From Ashinkailepas kermadecensis (taxonomy: Eukaryota; Arthropoda; Thecostraca; Neolepadidae), in the NCBI GenBank assembly GCA_034440615.1, contig JAOTOM010003860.1, forward strand, positions 101,001-165,000: 64,000 bases of DNA, read 5' to 3'. The position numbers and the translations under genes were made by a program. This document shows, piece by piece, positions 34,013 through 46,159 of the stretch. The notes beneath the pieces were generated by a model that was given only the letters and a program-made list of their open reading frames with translations, was not told the DNA's origin and made no database searches. Each line of letters starts with the position of its first letter. The first letter of the stretch is position 1.

Positions 34013-34320
34013 CATCAGTGGTGCAGTGCCGGCCGCTGAGGGCTGTGACATTCCACCCACCTGGGCCGCCTGTATCAGTACCAGCTGTCAGACGTCATCA
34101 GTGGTGCAGTGCCGTCCGCTGAGGGCTGTGACATTCCACCCACCTGGACCGCCTGTATCAGTACCAGCTGTCAGACGTCATCAGTGGTGCAGTGCCGTCC
34201 GCTGAGGGCTGTGACATTCCACCCACCTGGACCGCCTGTATCAGTACCAGCTGTCAGACGTCATCAGTGGTGCAGTGCCGGCCGCTGAGGGCTGTGACAT
34301 TCCACCCACCTGGACCGGAC
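34013..34320. repeat. 83-bp tandem repeat, about 3.7 copies
   Basis: gtgcagtgcc starts at 34021, 34104, 34187 and 34270. Copies are nearly identical. Confidence 0.95.
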
Positions 34321-34792
34321 CATCTAGACCATCTAGACCACGAGCGCCAGGATCACAGCCGTGCCTACATCATCACCAGTGCTAATATCATCATCAAGAG
34401 TACGGCAGTCATCATAAATAGTGCAGCCATCATCATCACCACCAACATCGTCATCTGCGAAGTCCTCACATCCAACAGTGCGGTCCTCACGCCAATGGAA
34501 TAACAACCATCAACAGCATCGGGGAGCTCGCTATAAGTAGTGCAGCGCACATCATCACCCAGGAACACATCGACAGCATCGTCAGCACGACCATTTCATC
34601 GGCACCGCGTCCAGCACCACTGCCATCGGAGTAGCCACCTCACTGCTGTCTGCTCCCCCGGCAGTACCCCGCACCTGAGATCATACACCATCGTGTTGTC
34701 AACTGCGACGGGACTAAAATACACCCGTCCCGCACGGACAGCCCCAGGAGGTCGGGATCGGGCGCCGTGTTGGTCTTCTTCCGTGTCGACCC
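34321..34792. other. Unassigned, ATC/CAT-rich interval
   Basis: Simple CATCATC-type sequence at 34365-34460, then unremarkable sequence. No gene is seen. Confidence 0.45.
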
Positions 34793-35976
34793 AGACCAAC
34801 GCCAGGTCCGGTCACACTGAACGTGTCGACCCACGCCAGGTCCGGTGACACTGAACGTGTCGACCCACGCCAGGTCCGGTGACACTGGAACGTGTCGACC
34901 CACGCCAGGTCCGGTGACACTGAACGTGTCGACCCACGCCAGGTCCGGTGACACTGAACGTGTCGACCCACGCCAGGTCCGGTGACACTGAACGTGTCGA
35001 CCCACGCCAGGTCCGGTGACACTGAACGTGTCGACCCACGCCAGGTCCGGTGACACTGGGCGTGTCGACCCACGCCAGGTCCGGTGACACTGAACGTGTC
35101 GACCCACGCCAGGTCCGGTGACACTGAACGTGTCGACCCACGCCAGGTCCGGTGACACTGAGCGTGTCGACCCACGCCAGGTCCGGTGACACTGAACGTG
35201 TCGACCCACGCCAGGTCCGGTGACACTGAACGTGTCGACCCACGCCAGGTCCGGTGACACTGAACGTGTCGACCCACGCCAGGTCCGGTGACACTGGGTG
35301 TGTCGACCCACGCCAGGTCCGGTGACACTGAACGTGTCGACCCACGCCAGGTCCGGTGACACTGAACGTGTCGACCCACGCCAGGTCCGGTGACACTGGG
35401 TGTGTCGACCCACGCCAGGTCCGGTGACACTAAACGTGTCGACCCACGCCAGGTCCGGTGACACTGAACGTGTCGACCCACGCCAGGTCCGGTGACACTG
35501 GGTGTGTCGACCCACGCCAGGTCCGGTGACACTGAGCGTGTCGACCCACGCCAGGTCCGGTGACACTGAGCGTGTCGACCCACGCCAGGTCCGGTGACAC
35601 TGGGTGTGTCGACCCACGCCAGGTCCGGTGACACTAAACGTGTCGACCCACGCCAGGTCCGGTGACACTGGGTGTGTCGACCCACGCCAGGTCCGGTGAC
35701 ACTAAACGTGTCGACCCACGCCAGGTCCGGTGACACTGGGTGTGTCGACCCACGCCAGGTCCGGTGACACTAAACGTGTCGACCCACGCCAGGTCCGGTG
35801 ACACTGAACGTGTCGACCCACGCCAGGTCCGGTGACACTGAACGTGTCGACCCACGCCAGGTCCGGTGACACTGAACGTGTCGACCCACGCCAGGTCCGG
35901 TGACACTGAACGTGTCGACCCACGCCAGGTCCGGTGACACTGGGTGTGTCGACCCACGCCAGGTCCGGTGACACTG
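34793..35976. repeat. 34-bp satellite, about 34 copies
   Basis: Unit: GTGTCGACCCACGCCAGG followed by TCCGGTGACACT and a variable four bases (gaac, gggt, gagc or taaa). Each unit has a SalI site (GTCGAC). Period 34, with one 35-bp unit near 34880. The minus strand has no stop in any frame of the unit, giving spurious 194-342-aa ORFs. Confidence 0.97.
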
Positions 35977-36094
35977 AGACAGAGCAGAGCCGCGCCGCTA
36001 AGCTCGTGCATTTCCGCGGACCTGAGCGGCAACACTGCCTACTAGTAGAGCTGTTCCTCTCTGTTAGCGTGTCTGTTGGCCGGCCGCTGTTCCC

Positions 36095-36244
36095 CCCCCC
36101 CCCCCTCCCCCTTGTTGTTCTGAGCCAGCACCAGCCCCAGCATCAGCCACAGCCCCTGCATCAGCACCAGCACCAGCATCAGTACCAGCATCAGAATTGG
36201 CGTCAGTACCAGCATCAGAATCGGCGTCAGAATCGGTATCAGCC
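36095..36244. repeat. Poly-C run and CAG/CATCAG-rich low-complexity tract
   Basis: A C-run at 36090-36110 is followed by caccagcatcag repeats with a 6/12/18-bp period. The frame leading into ATG 36245 is open through the tract as an Ala/Ser/Pro-rich run. Confidence 0.85.
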
Positions 36245-36285
36245 ATGTCGATGGCGTCGGTAGTGGCCGAACACATGGCGGTCAG
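36245..36285 (+). CDS. NADK: Candidate first coding exon of NADK (option 1)
   Basis: ATG 36245 (cagccATGtcg) opens MSMASVVAEHMAV and stops at gtcag|gtgggt (GT 36286) in phase 2. The hanging AG plus the first A of the exon at 37465 makes AGA (Arg), giving VRRTRSLNAPSP, close to the FRRTRSL of other animals. The intron would be 1,179 bp. The frame is also open upstream through an A/S/P-rich tract, so the true start may be earlier. This is the nearest candidate to the known exon, but the support is only phase, donor and one residue. Confidence 0.35.
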
Positions 36286-36306
36286 GTGGGTGCCGGTGTC
36301 CTGACG

Positions 36307-36344
36307 ATGTCTGAGCTGGGTTGGCTGACGGGGTGGAGTCTCAG
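36307..36344 (+). CDS. NADK: Candidate first coding exon of NADK (option 2, overlapping region)
   Basis: ATG 36307 reads MSELGWLTGWSL and ends in phase 2 at ctcag|gtatgt (GT 36345), a stronger donor than that at 36286. Joining to 37465 gives SLRRTRSLNAPSP. It is in a different frame from option 1, so at most one can be used in a given transcript. It starts MSEL like the candidate at 8304, which may be chance. Confidence 0.3.
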
Positions 36345-36345
36345 G

Positions 36346-37264
36346 TATGTACATGCCATGGGCCGTACCCTAATGTTGGCCTGGCTCTTCTAAGAATTCC
36401 AGGATTTAGTGTGGTGCCAAACGAATTAAACCTCTTTTCTACCCAAATACTTCAGAATTCCAGCTACCACATGCTTGGTGTAGGGGCACAATTTGTCCAT
36501 GCAATTCAGCTTGGTGTGCTCGTCAAGGGCACACAAAACATGCCTCAACTAGTTGTCATCTGTGCATTACCGGTACCGTGTTAACCAAGCAAGTTGGTAT
36601 CCTCTGCGCTCCCACATCTAAGAAAGGGTGAATTCAAATATGTCAGCACCATCGCCATAACAATGCATCTCACCCAGCCATGAATGCTGTGTTGATCGCT
36701 AATAATATTTATCTGAGTGGTTGGCGTTGTATGTAAACTAAGCACCGGAGGCACACTTCAGCAACGCTAATGATGATAGGAATCATCATCCCGTCCTGCA
36801 TGAAACGGTACATTTCGCATGTTAAGCATTCACAGGTTCTGCATAGGGACACATGATTTTGCTACATGAAATGTGTCATGCATGCTGCATTGCAGAAATA
36901 TATGTTCATAATATTGCCATAGAGCACAAATGTAATATTCTTATTGAACACTTCCATTATGCACACTTTAAAATCACCTTGTGATTAACGGAGCTTTCAG
37001 TTAAAAGCATAACTATAAAGGCTACACTGATCAGCTACAGTCAGCGGAGGCGAGCGTCAAATTTGCCTGCCGTGAAAAAAAAAATTAATGAGGAAATAGG
37101 ACGGTCGCCTTCCGAGCGTCTCAAACACTCGATGATTGCCTGAGAAAGACTCCTGGTCAATTAATAGACAGTTGAACAAACAGACATGTGACTGGCGCAG
37201 GCATAGCATGTGCGTGCTGTCCGAATGTGGCCATGTTGTTGGCTCGACATGACCCGACGTATTC
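36346..37264. other. Unassigned interval (probable NADK intron)
   Basis: A/T-rich and without repeats. If either 36 kb candidate exon is right, this is the first NADK intron. Confidence 0.45.
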
Positions 37265-37480
37265 GGCACGTGACCTCACCAGGGCCTGTCGTATGTTGCA
37301 GACGAACCAGGTCGTTGACGACACCTGACCTCACCAGTCTGTTATCTGTTGCAGGCGGTCCAGGTCGTTGACGGCACGTGCCCTCACCAGAGCCTGTCGT
37401 ATGTTGCAGACGAACCAGGTCGTTGACGGCACCTGACCTCACCAGAGTATGTTATCTGTTGCAGACGGACCAGGTCGTTG
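37265..37480. repeat. 53-55-bp tandem repeat ending inside a NADK exon
   Basis: Four copies of a unit containing ttgcag, then acgaaccaggtcgttg. AG dinucleotides fall at 37301, 37354, 37409 and 37464; only the last is the true acceptor. The first 20 or so bases of the exon, coding RTRSL, are part of the unit. The array therefore arose by duplicating an intron/exon border. Confidence 0.92.
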
Positions 37481-37548
37481 AACGCTCCCAGCCCCATCCA
37501 GCAGTTCGGACCATGCGGCCGCATAATGAAGAACTCGGCTATGGTCAT
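37465..37548 (+). CDS. NADK: NAD kinase, conserved N-terminal exon
   Basis: 84 nt between ctgttgcag and gtaagt. It enters in phase 2 (one base finishing an Arg codon) and leaves with two bases (AT) that join the G of the exon at 61263 to make Met. Translation gives RTRSLNAPSPIQQF followed by GPCGRIMKNSAMV(M). This segment precedes the catalytic domain and is near-invariant in arthropod NADKs; human has RTRSLHGPCP here. NADK uses ATP to phosphorylate NAD to NADP in the cytosol. The RTRS serine region is a regulatory phosphorylation zone in the human enzyme. Three decoy acceptors lie just upstream. All codons are intact. Confidence 0.95.
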
Positions 37549-39874
37549 GTAAGTACATTGCCTCAGGCATTGTCGTGAAGTGAAGTGAAGTTCCGGGCAG
37601 TACGCTGCAGGGACGGCGGCAGCGAGGCCAGGCGTGACAGCCACTTCGCGCCCACAAACATGTGCAATTTGACAACTTAGTTTGTCACATTGCACATCAA
37701 CGATCTATTTGAGAGCGACTTGTTTACCTTCCCACCCCCGAAAAACAGAGAAAAAGCTTCCTCCGCTTTTTTACAGCCAGCACTACTCTTGTGGTCATTC
37801 GTAGCTTGAGACTGCATAATGAGACTGCATAACATATGTGCATGAAATGATGGGTTGATAGTCTTGCAGAACAATCACTTTTGGACACGCACAGGCCGTG
37901 TTGAAACTCGTGTTTCAGGCATCAGATCAAGGTTGACCTGCGGGCCACAGGTGCGTGACCTGATAGGTAGCCTGAATAACGCCTTCATCTCATCTCTTAC
38001 TGTTGCTACTACTACTACTAGTACTTCGCCATGAAGCCCTTCCACTGCCAGCGAACAGAACACAGCCATTTCAACGTGTGGCTTGACAGCTAGGATTCTG
38101 ATTAATGTAATGTATTTTCATCAGCTTCTTAAGAATATCATTTGTAAAATAATCTAAGCGCAAGCGGGAAATGAGGAGCATCAACCCGAGCGGCCGCCAC
38201 CACCCCCTCCAACACGTCCGCACTTCTCACGATATGAACTGCGAATATGGTCGTGACCTGATCTGCTTCGTGATGTCAAACTTCCCGAATACCATCACTC
38301 CTCTAATTAACCAGCTGCTTCCATACGCTAGCACATACAATTGCCGCAAACTCCTTCCGATATCAGTGCTCATTTGCTTCTTGCAGGCACCGAACCTTTT
38401 CGATGGCACTCACGTTCGAAGCCCCTGCCTCGATGGTGACCCACACCACACTGCGACTCTCGTATGGTGTGAATGGTCGCTGTCGGTGGTGGGGAAACTG
38501 AACCCAATACTCGTGACGTCACGCAGGTGATCAGAGCCGGCACGGTGACCATGTTCCTTTGTCTAGGATACAATTTGCGGGGGACTTTTGCACAGATTTT
38601 CCTCAAGAATGTGGAGACTTTTGTGTTTTGTCAACCGATCTGCCAAACGAGGTCGCGTTCGTAAGGCGTCAGACGCAATGTTAATGCGAACTACGGGGTA
38701 GATTCTCAAGTAAAGAAAGAAAACAGGTAGATTCCTGATGCTATTCAAGAACTCTGAAATATGCGTCCACGACAAGCGCACCCGAATGCTCACTAGTGTG
38801 TGCGCGAAGAAGATAGTTTCAATTTATGAAACTCTGTTTCCATAAAATATGATGTGACGTGCATTTATTTGTGTTAGCTTGCTTGCAGATGTCAATTTCA
38901 TGTCAATTACACTGATATATGGCACATATTGTTACTTTGCGTATTGTCTTCTGGAACCATATTCATCCACCATAGGCGGCGGGCCGCCGGCGGCGTCGGC
39001 CCGCGGCTCGCCGCCAACCGGCCGCCACTGATATGTCTGGGTCATTTCCGGAACATTAATGGACCCGAACGCCAAAGTTACAGGCAGGTTTTCCTATTTG
39101 GTGCGTTAGGCGATGCGCCAGGCATGATTTGCGACACCATTGGGGCTGAGGCCATCAGGTTTCCTCGATGTCGTTTATGAACACTACGCGCATGCCAGTT
39201 GAATGGAAAGCATGCATCTACAACCGTTAATTTCCTCTATGCAATTTTGGCGTGGGAGAGCCAATGTTGCTTGGTATTGATCAGGGCTGGAACTTCCGTT
39301 TCTGCCGTGCCGCCGCTCGGAGGGCCTACGGGTCTGGGCAGAAAATGTCGGCGTTTAACAAATATCAAGCCATGCCAGAACCTCAATAATGTCTGAAGGC
39401 TTCAAGTCAAAATATGAAAAATGACAGGGTTAGATATCTATAAAAATGGTCTAGTAACGCATCAGAAGGCAGCTGATCGTATGCACGTATATTTCAGATC
39501 ATTGGAAGTTAATTCGCCAATGTAGAACATCTGACATTCAATTTAAGTGAATGCAATGTGATAATCAGCCACAAATCCCAGAGTTCAGTCCAGAATGATA
39601 GGGTTCAAACTTCATGGAAGCTATTCAAGATGATATCGAAATGTAACACGTTCGATTTTCGCTTAGTTAAGAACAATGGAACTTGTGAGCACATTACACG
39701 GAAGCTGCATGACGTGCTTAATTACAAGAAGTTGAGTGGGCAAATTCTCCCACTTCACTTTGAGGTCAAAGTGACATGGTGTAATGATTTGATAATAAAA
39801 CGAACTAAACATCATAAAAGAGCTTGTTTCAATATTGTTCAAATTTGACCATTGGAAATTACTTGCACCTCCTG
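37549..39874. other. NADK large intron, first part; nothing recognised
   Basis: No array, mobile element or coding match. The intron extends to 61262 (23.7 kb). Confidence 0.55.
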
Positions 39875-39975
39875 TAGAAACTAGAATATTGCATGTATGA
39901 TAGCAAGCCCACTCTGGTGGCGTTCCTTCACAAACCCACCACCAGAGCGGCGCCACCGGTATTATGTCCGCTCAT
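39875..39975 (+). repeat. Dispersed hairpin-bearing repeat, copy A
   Basis: About 100 bp starting tagaaactagaatat and containing cccaccaccagagcggcgcc and accggtat. It matches the reverse complement of 63901-64000. Inside, ctctggtgg and ccaccagag form a stem with an 18-nt loop. Identity of the family unknown. Confidence 0.7.
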
Positions 39976-40339
39976 GATGTCTAACGCTTGACCTCATCGT
40001 CAAGTGGCACAGGGAACCGGTCCGTCGGAAGAAGGCGATGTATGATCGAAGTCGATTTATTCCATGGAACCCATAGGCGTAATCAAAGCCATTCATACAG
40101 GTACAGTCATCCGATAACTTGGTTATTTTTGTGACGTCACCAGAGAGCAGGTCGCGTGTGCCGTGTTGGAAACATCGGAAAATGGGCTATACTGACTCGT
40201 CGGTTTGGTACTACTATAAATGTCGGCCGATGTGTAGGGTATTGCGCATTTTTTGACAGGTTGATGATTCTTACATGAACTCTCACCGACTAAACAGTCG
40301 CTAAGACTATCGACAGTATCCGGTCATAAAATCGTCCCC
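39976..40339. other. Unassigned intronic interval
   Basis: Nothing recognised. Confidence 0.4.
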
Positions 40340-41090
40340 AGTCGGCGGGGACGTAGCCAAGGGGAGGCGCTGGGTCCCGGCCCCTTAGCAAACTGTCCTA
40401 CCCTAGATAATTCCAGAAATGTTTGGATTTTCACAACGTCAAGCCAGAAATGTCTGCGCCGACGGCGATCTCCTTTCGGCTCAATAAAGGATCTTAGGAG
40501 TTCTTGAGACCCAGCTGGGAACAGGACGTGCCTCTAGAAGCTGTAGCGGCCCTTGACAATGGAGGGCACATTCGATGCTGGAGGGGTCCCTTGAAACCGC
40601 AGGGTCTTTAAGAAGGTTGGTGGAACAGCTTGAATTAAGCTTATTTAAGCTCAACCTCGTTTGTGTTTAATGGAGGAGTTTCGGGAGATTTTAGGCCCAG
40701 CTGGGACCAGGGAGGGGTCCCTGGGGGCTGCAGTGGGCCCTTTGAAGCTGGATGAGGCCTTGTGAAAGCTGGGAGTTCCCCTCGAAGATAGGCATGCCGT
40801 TTCAAGCTAGAGGAACCTCTTCAAGCAGGAGAGATCCATATAGCTGAGGTGGCTCTTAAAGCTGGAAAGCCACTTCTCGCTGAACGGGGCCCCTCGTAGT
40901 TCAATTGCACTTGCATGCATTGGAGGACCCCTGGCAGAATGAGATACCTCTGCAGTTTGAGGGGCCCTGGGCGTTGCAGAGCCTCTGGGAATTTGGAGAT
41001 TTCGAAGGACCTCTAGACATAGGAATAGGACCTGCTGGTCGCCTAAAAGAACCTCCTTTGTTGGCGCCAAAGGCCTCTTCTTGACCTACA
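40340..41090. repeat. Degenerate short-period G/C repeat field
   Basis: Opens with ggacgtagccaaggggaggc and gggtcccggcccctta, then about 600 bp of diverged units of about 25 bp of the form gagg-cccctt-gaagctgg. The small ORFs are products of the repeat. Confidence 0.55.
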
Positions 41091-42419
41091 AGAATGTGTA
41101 TCATCTTGGCATATTTTCGCAAGTGCATATGTTCCTCCTACCTCCAATGCAGAACTATGTCCTCCTAATGCTAATTTGTGCCCACCCATACTTGTGCATG
41201 GAAGCTCGAGAGCGGAATCCCTGCTCAACGGATCAAAATGTTCCAATGCACTGCTACTGCGTCAAGATTACAGAGCAGGCCCCACGTGGGCTTCATGTAA
41301 GTATCCCTAGTTTGGCCTGAATGGGAGCTTTCACTATAAATAAAATAACTGGGAATATCATGGTAAATCCCAGTGTTGGCGCAACGGTTTAACCGACAAC
41401 GATGCTGCTGATACGTGCATTGCCCGAGCTGACGATAGCACATAGTCGCTGCAGGTGACTCAATGTATCTTGACTGCTCGACAAAACTGCAGGTGACTAG
41501 TTTTGACTCAATTTGAGCCAAAACATCTTGTATGGACCATTGTCAGTCTCATAATTTATCAGTTGAACACCTTTGTTACCCCGTGTTTATCTAGACTGAA
41601 AGAAGGGTATGTACAAGATACAAGATAGTATATACAAGATTGCGGTCACACTACTTATCGCAGAGAAAATCCAAGGATACCGTAAGCGTCAGAATCATAA
41701 AAGCTATCCGTGCGTATTACCTTTGACCAGAAAATGGTCCGTGAAAGGGACGTTAATGAAGTGCAAACAGAGCCGGTTTTACGGATCACAACTTGCACCT
41801 CATCGTGTCACGATAACTCACCACCGTTGCACGACAGGTATCGATGGTCAATGAGGAATGTGCAGTCGGTACATGGAGCCGAGTAATGGGAACAACGGAG
41901 ATGCGTATGTCGTTCCGCCGTTTTCAACCGCTTTCCAGCACAAGACACAATCGTGAAAAACGATGAAAAAGTCCGCTTATATTTACACCGATCACCAGAG
42001 TGCACGTGTCATGTGCAGCAAATTGTTGCACTGTTAGCTTTGCAATCGTCTTCTTGGCTCCATGTGGATGTTTGCTTCATGTCGATTCACCCAGTGCGTG
42101 CCGAGCTATGCTGCGTACATTCGAGCCCCACCCGGCGTAGCCATATTGGTTAAAAACCGACATTCAAAATTATAACCCCCTTGGAGTCAACCCGATATCC
42201 CGTCACTTAATCGCACCACGCGTGCTACGTTCTCGTCCAATTTAAGCGAAACCGTCATCAATGGTAGGCAACACTGAGTGCTTCCAAGAGGTGTCCTTTC
42301 CGTCCCAATAAACGCCATGTGAACGCCGGAACGTGGCGAAACATGCAACGCACATTTTCTGTCGGAACATCTCGATCACCGTGTTAAAGCAATGAAGGTT
42401 TGTCGGGATTTCCAGCTTG
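41091..42419. other. Unassigned intronic interval
   Basis: No coding match, array or element recognised. Confidence 0.5.
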
Positions 42420-42990
42420 TGCCACGTGTTCACTGCCGACGCCCCAGTGACGACATTAGCAAAATACACCGTCTCTGTCTGTTGTCTACCGATCCAAGAG
42501 CACGCCACCGTCGTACCCACCACCGGTTGGCCTGTACCAGTCGTGGAACGAATGTCCCTCCCGTTCCAGACTCACGACCTGAGCCTATGGGGGACATTAT
42601 CACGTGCCACAGAGCCCACGTGCGATCCACATGTCTGAGATTATAACACCACGTGTAGGATAGGCTGGCTATTTGCCATTGCAATTTTCACACCATTTCC
42701 CCATTTGGTTTTCCCGCAGCAGTCGTTTGTATTTCTCATGGCCAGAGCCTATGGCCGGCGTTTGCACGTGTCACGTGGTGCACGTGCGACTCACGTGTGT
42801 GAGATTGCACCACCAGACACAGGACAGCCGGCCAATTGTCAGTAGAACTTTGGACTCTTGGCGTATTTGGTTTGCCCGCTGGCGCCATTTGAAAAATTCA
42901 CCCAGCCATAGCCTATGGCGGATATTCGCACATGTCACGAGGCCCCCACGACACGCATATGTGCCAATACAGCACCAAAAAGTATTCAAC
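42420..42990. repeat. 164-bp diverged tandem repeat rich in CACGTG words
   Basis: gcctatgg starts at 42583, 42747 and 42911 (steps of 164), each followed by a cacgtgycac stretch. Copies are strongly diverged, so this is an old satellite remnant, possibly with a further copy at about 42419. Confidence 0.65.
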
Positions 42991-43854
42991 CACCGGCCCG
43001 AGACGTGTGTCAAAGTCTACCTATCTATGCGCAAAAGTTTCGCCACACAAGCCATTTCTAAGCGTGACGTCGTCGTCGTCGAAGTCGTCGTCATCGGACA
43101 CGTCTTTTATAGTAAAGACTAGAAGCCGACAATTCCGCGGTGCGAAATCAAAAAGGCACCATTTTGACGTTAAAGAACGTTAAGCAATCTCTGAGCTACA
43201 CTTTAAGAAATTACAAGGAAAAATCAAACGAAAAAAACTTCGAAATGCCATCTCCATCTCCTTCCACCTAGCCGGCAGCGTACACAAGCATCTTCACCAC
43301 TCGAATGGAGATTCACTAATGTGACGGTTTGTGAAAAGCTGACTAACTACCTTGGTTAATGGGACAAGCTGAATGTTTGCGGTTTGAGAAGAAGATGAGA
43401 GGGTATCACTTCGATTGGCGAAATTCGAAAAATCCACATTATTTCCGAAATGCAGTTGGGCACATGCACCCAAATTAATGAGCACACGCTTACTGACGTT
43501 GAACGATTTTGCTATGTTGATTTCCATTATTCTGCTTCCTTGATCAAAAAGTACTGAACTGCACGTGGTGGTTATCTGGTTATGGTGCAAAGAGCGCACT
43601 CGAATGTCATTATTTCACCAATGAACATCATGAATTATGCTGTACGCTAAGTGTAGGATAAAGGTGCTTCAGTGTGCGTAGCAGAATAGGCGTTGCACCA
43701 GCAGTATGTGGGCCTTGAAAGCTCACCACCAAAAACTACAAACGGTGCTCAGTCACACTTTTTTCCAATATGCTCGCAGGCGGACTACAGTTCACGACAC
43801 GGTGTGGGGAACGGACCCATCATTGTACGAGCACCGGGACAGGAGGGGTTCTGA
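42991..43854. other. Unassigned intronic interval
   Basis: A small (GTC)n-like stretch at 43070-43100; otherwise nothing recognised. Confidence 0.5.
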
Positions 43855-44812
43855 CAGCTGACGTACTACTGACCTGCTGACCACTGACGTACCACTGACC
43901 TGCTGATCACTGACGTACTACTGACCTGCTGACCACTGATGTATGTACCACTGACGTACTACTGACACGCTAATCACTGACGCACCAATGACCTGCTGAC
44001 CACTGATGTACTACTGACCTGCTGACCACTTCCGCACTACTGACCTACTGATCACTGACGTACTACTGACCTGCTGACCACTGACGGACTACTGACCTGC
44101 TGACCACTGACGTACTACTGTCCTGCTGACCACTGATGTATGTACCACTGACGTACTACTGACACGCTAATCACTGACGCATCAATGGCCTGCTGACCAC
44201 TGATGTACTACTGACCTGCTGACCACTGACCTGCTGACCACTGCCGCACTACTGACCTACTGACCACTGACGTATGTATCACTGACCTGCTGACCACTGA
44301 CGTACCACGGACATGCTAACCACTGACATATGCACCACTGACCTGCTGACCACTGACGTACCACTGACCTGCTGACCACTGACGTACTACTGACCTGCTG
44401 ACCACTGACGTATTACTGACCTGCTTACCACTTACGTACTACTGACTTGCTTACCGCTGACGCATTCCTCACCTGCTGACCACTGATGCACATACTACCG
44501 ACCTGCCGACCACAGATGTACTACTGACCTACTGACCGTTGATGTACTACTGACCTGCTGACTACTGACGTACCACTGACCTGTTGACCACTGACCTGCT
44601 GACCATTGACCTGCGGACCACTGACGCACTACTGACCTGCTGACCACTGACGTACTACTGACATGCTGACCACTGACGCATCACTGACCTGCTGACCACT
44701 GACGTACCACTGACCTGCTGACCACAGACGTACCACTGACCTGTTGACCACTGACGTATGTATCACTAACCTGCTGACCACTGATGCACATACCACTGAC
44801 CTGCTGTTATGT
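43855..44812. repeat. About 25-bp minisatellite, 960 bp
   Basis: Units of ctgacctgctgaccactgac with gtactactg or gtaccactg inserts, variable in length (13-30 bp). Moderately diverged. Confidence 0.93.
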
Positions 44813-46159
44813 AACTCGGACTGTGGCTGGTGTCAGTAGTACTGGCTACTCTTGCACATGGCCATCTGCGGTGCTTCAAGAAAACGAAGATAATTGTTCT
44901 CTAGACAACTACGTCTGCCGTCACTTTAGCGTTTGAACATGTGTGAATGGTGCTAGATGTGCTTGGAGAACCTTACCCGTTAATTTAAAGCCACTCCCAC
45001 TGTAAAAACTCCGCGTGCGATGACGTCGCCTTGGCCCCTTTGAGCCGCATGACTGGCGTGACCTTCGGTGCCCTCTATAATGGCCGGCACGCCACGTGCA
45101 TGCCAAGTGGGTCGTGTGCTGACTGTGTCACTATCGATCGGCGTCCTGCCGGTGGCCGGGGGTGTGCGATGTCCGTCCTGCCTGGCGGTGTCGGACCGGC
45201 CGGACGGACGCTCCATACTCGGCCTGGAGCGAATCAAGACCACCCTCATCGGAAGATCTCGCTGAAGGAAATGCTGCATGCGCTAGGGTCTACTTAGTCG
45301 CAAAAGTATTCATCAGCTGTTTTTATTATGGAATGTGCACCTACACGAAGTGTGCAGAGACGAAAAGTACATTGTACGCGTTGCAGTCTCCATGTGTTTT
45401 GGTATTGGTGTTATGGCAACGGTGTCACGATGCTCTCTGGTATTGTGCTCATTTTTAGTCCTAAAACTGATGGATCCATCACATCTTGAAAATAAAAGTA
45501 CATTGGTCGAAAAGACATCAAAATCAATGTCAAAATCAATGCCTATGTCGGGTTTGCTCCCCTTGTGCGAGTGGAGAAGCTTCACGTCGTCGTAACAGAT
45601 GCTGATTGGCGCCAGCACAATGCATTGCTCGAAATCGTTGCACATCGTCAGTCAAGGGTCTGCTGTTGCTGAACAGTTTCCTTGAACTGCCATTCAGCAG
45701 CAGTAAAAAAAAGATCTTCAGAATGGGATTTGGTACGTAGCAGCTATTTTACGGCGGACCACGTAAATACATTTGTTACGTGGCCAATACAGTTGATGCG
45801 CCCTAAAGCTCCCCCCATCAAGTAAATGTATTATCTGTTTCCAGAATAGGAAGATATTGTCTCCACTTCGCTTTCCCAGAATGTATGCATGCCGTTTATC
45901 GTACCCCGCTCTGGCTGAAACGTAACAATGACCTTGACCCACCTCTCTACTCCCTGTAAGTGGCAGGGAATGTCCATGAGGCTCATCAACTACTTTGTAT
46001 ATGGACTCATCGACAATGTGCACGATCATAGGCAGCTACATTGCTTCACATCTATTCCAGTTTACAAGTTCCAGGTAGTTATTTGCAACAAAAGTTATCC
46101 AAAGGAAGGAACTGTTAACTCTCTCACCTCAGCCTCGCTAAGTCTGTTTTTCTAACGTT
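44813..46159. other. Unassigned intronic interval
   Basis: Short ORFs only; no signature. A GC-rich island lies at 45015-45220. Confidence 0.45.

Noticed and set aside
33717..34205. Possible upstream NADK exon ending gtttccg|gtgagt (33891)
   Set aside because: It would end in phase 0, which does not fit the phase-2 entry of the exon at 37465.
34640..35736. Minus ORFs of 340-342 codons
   Set aside because: Produced by the 34-bp satellite; the three frames encode the same cyclic repeat.
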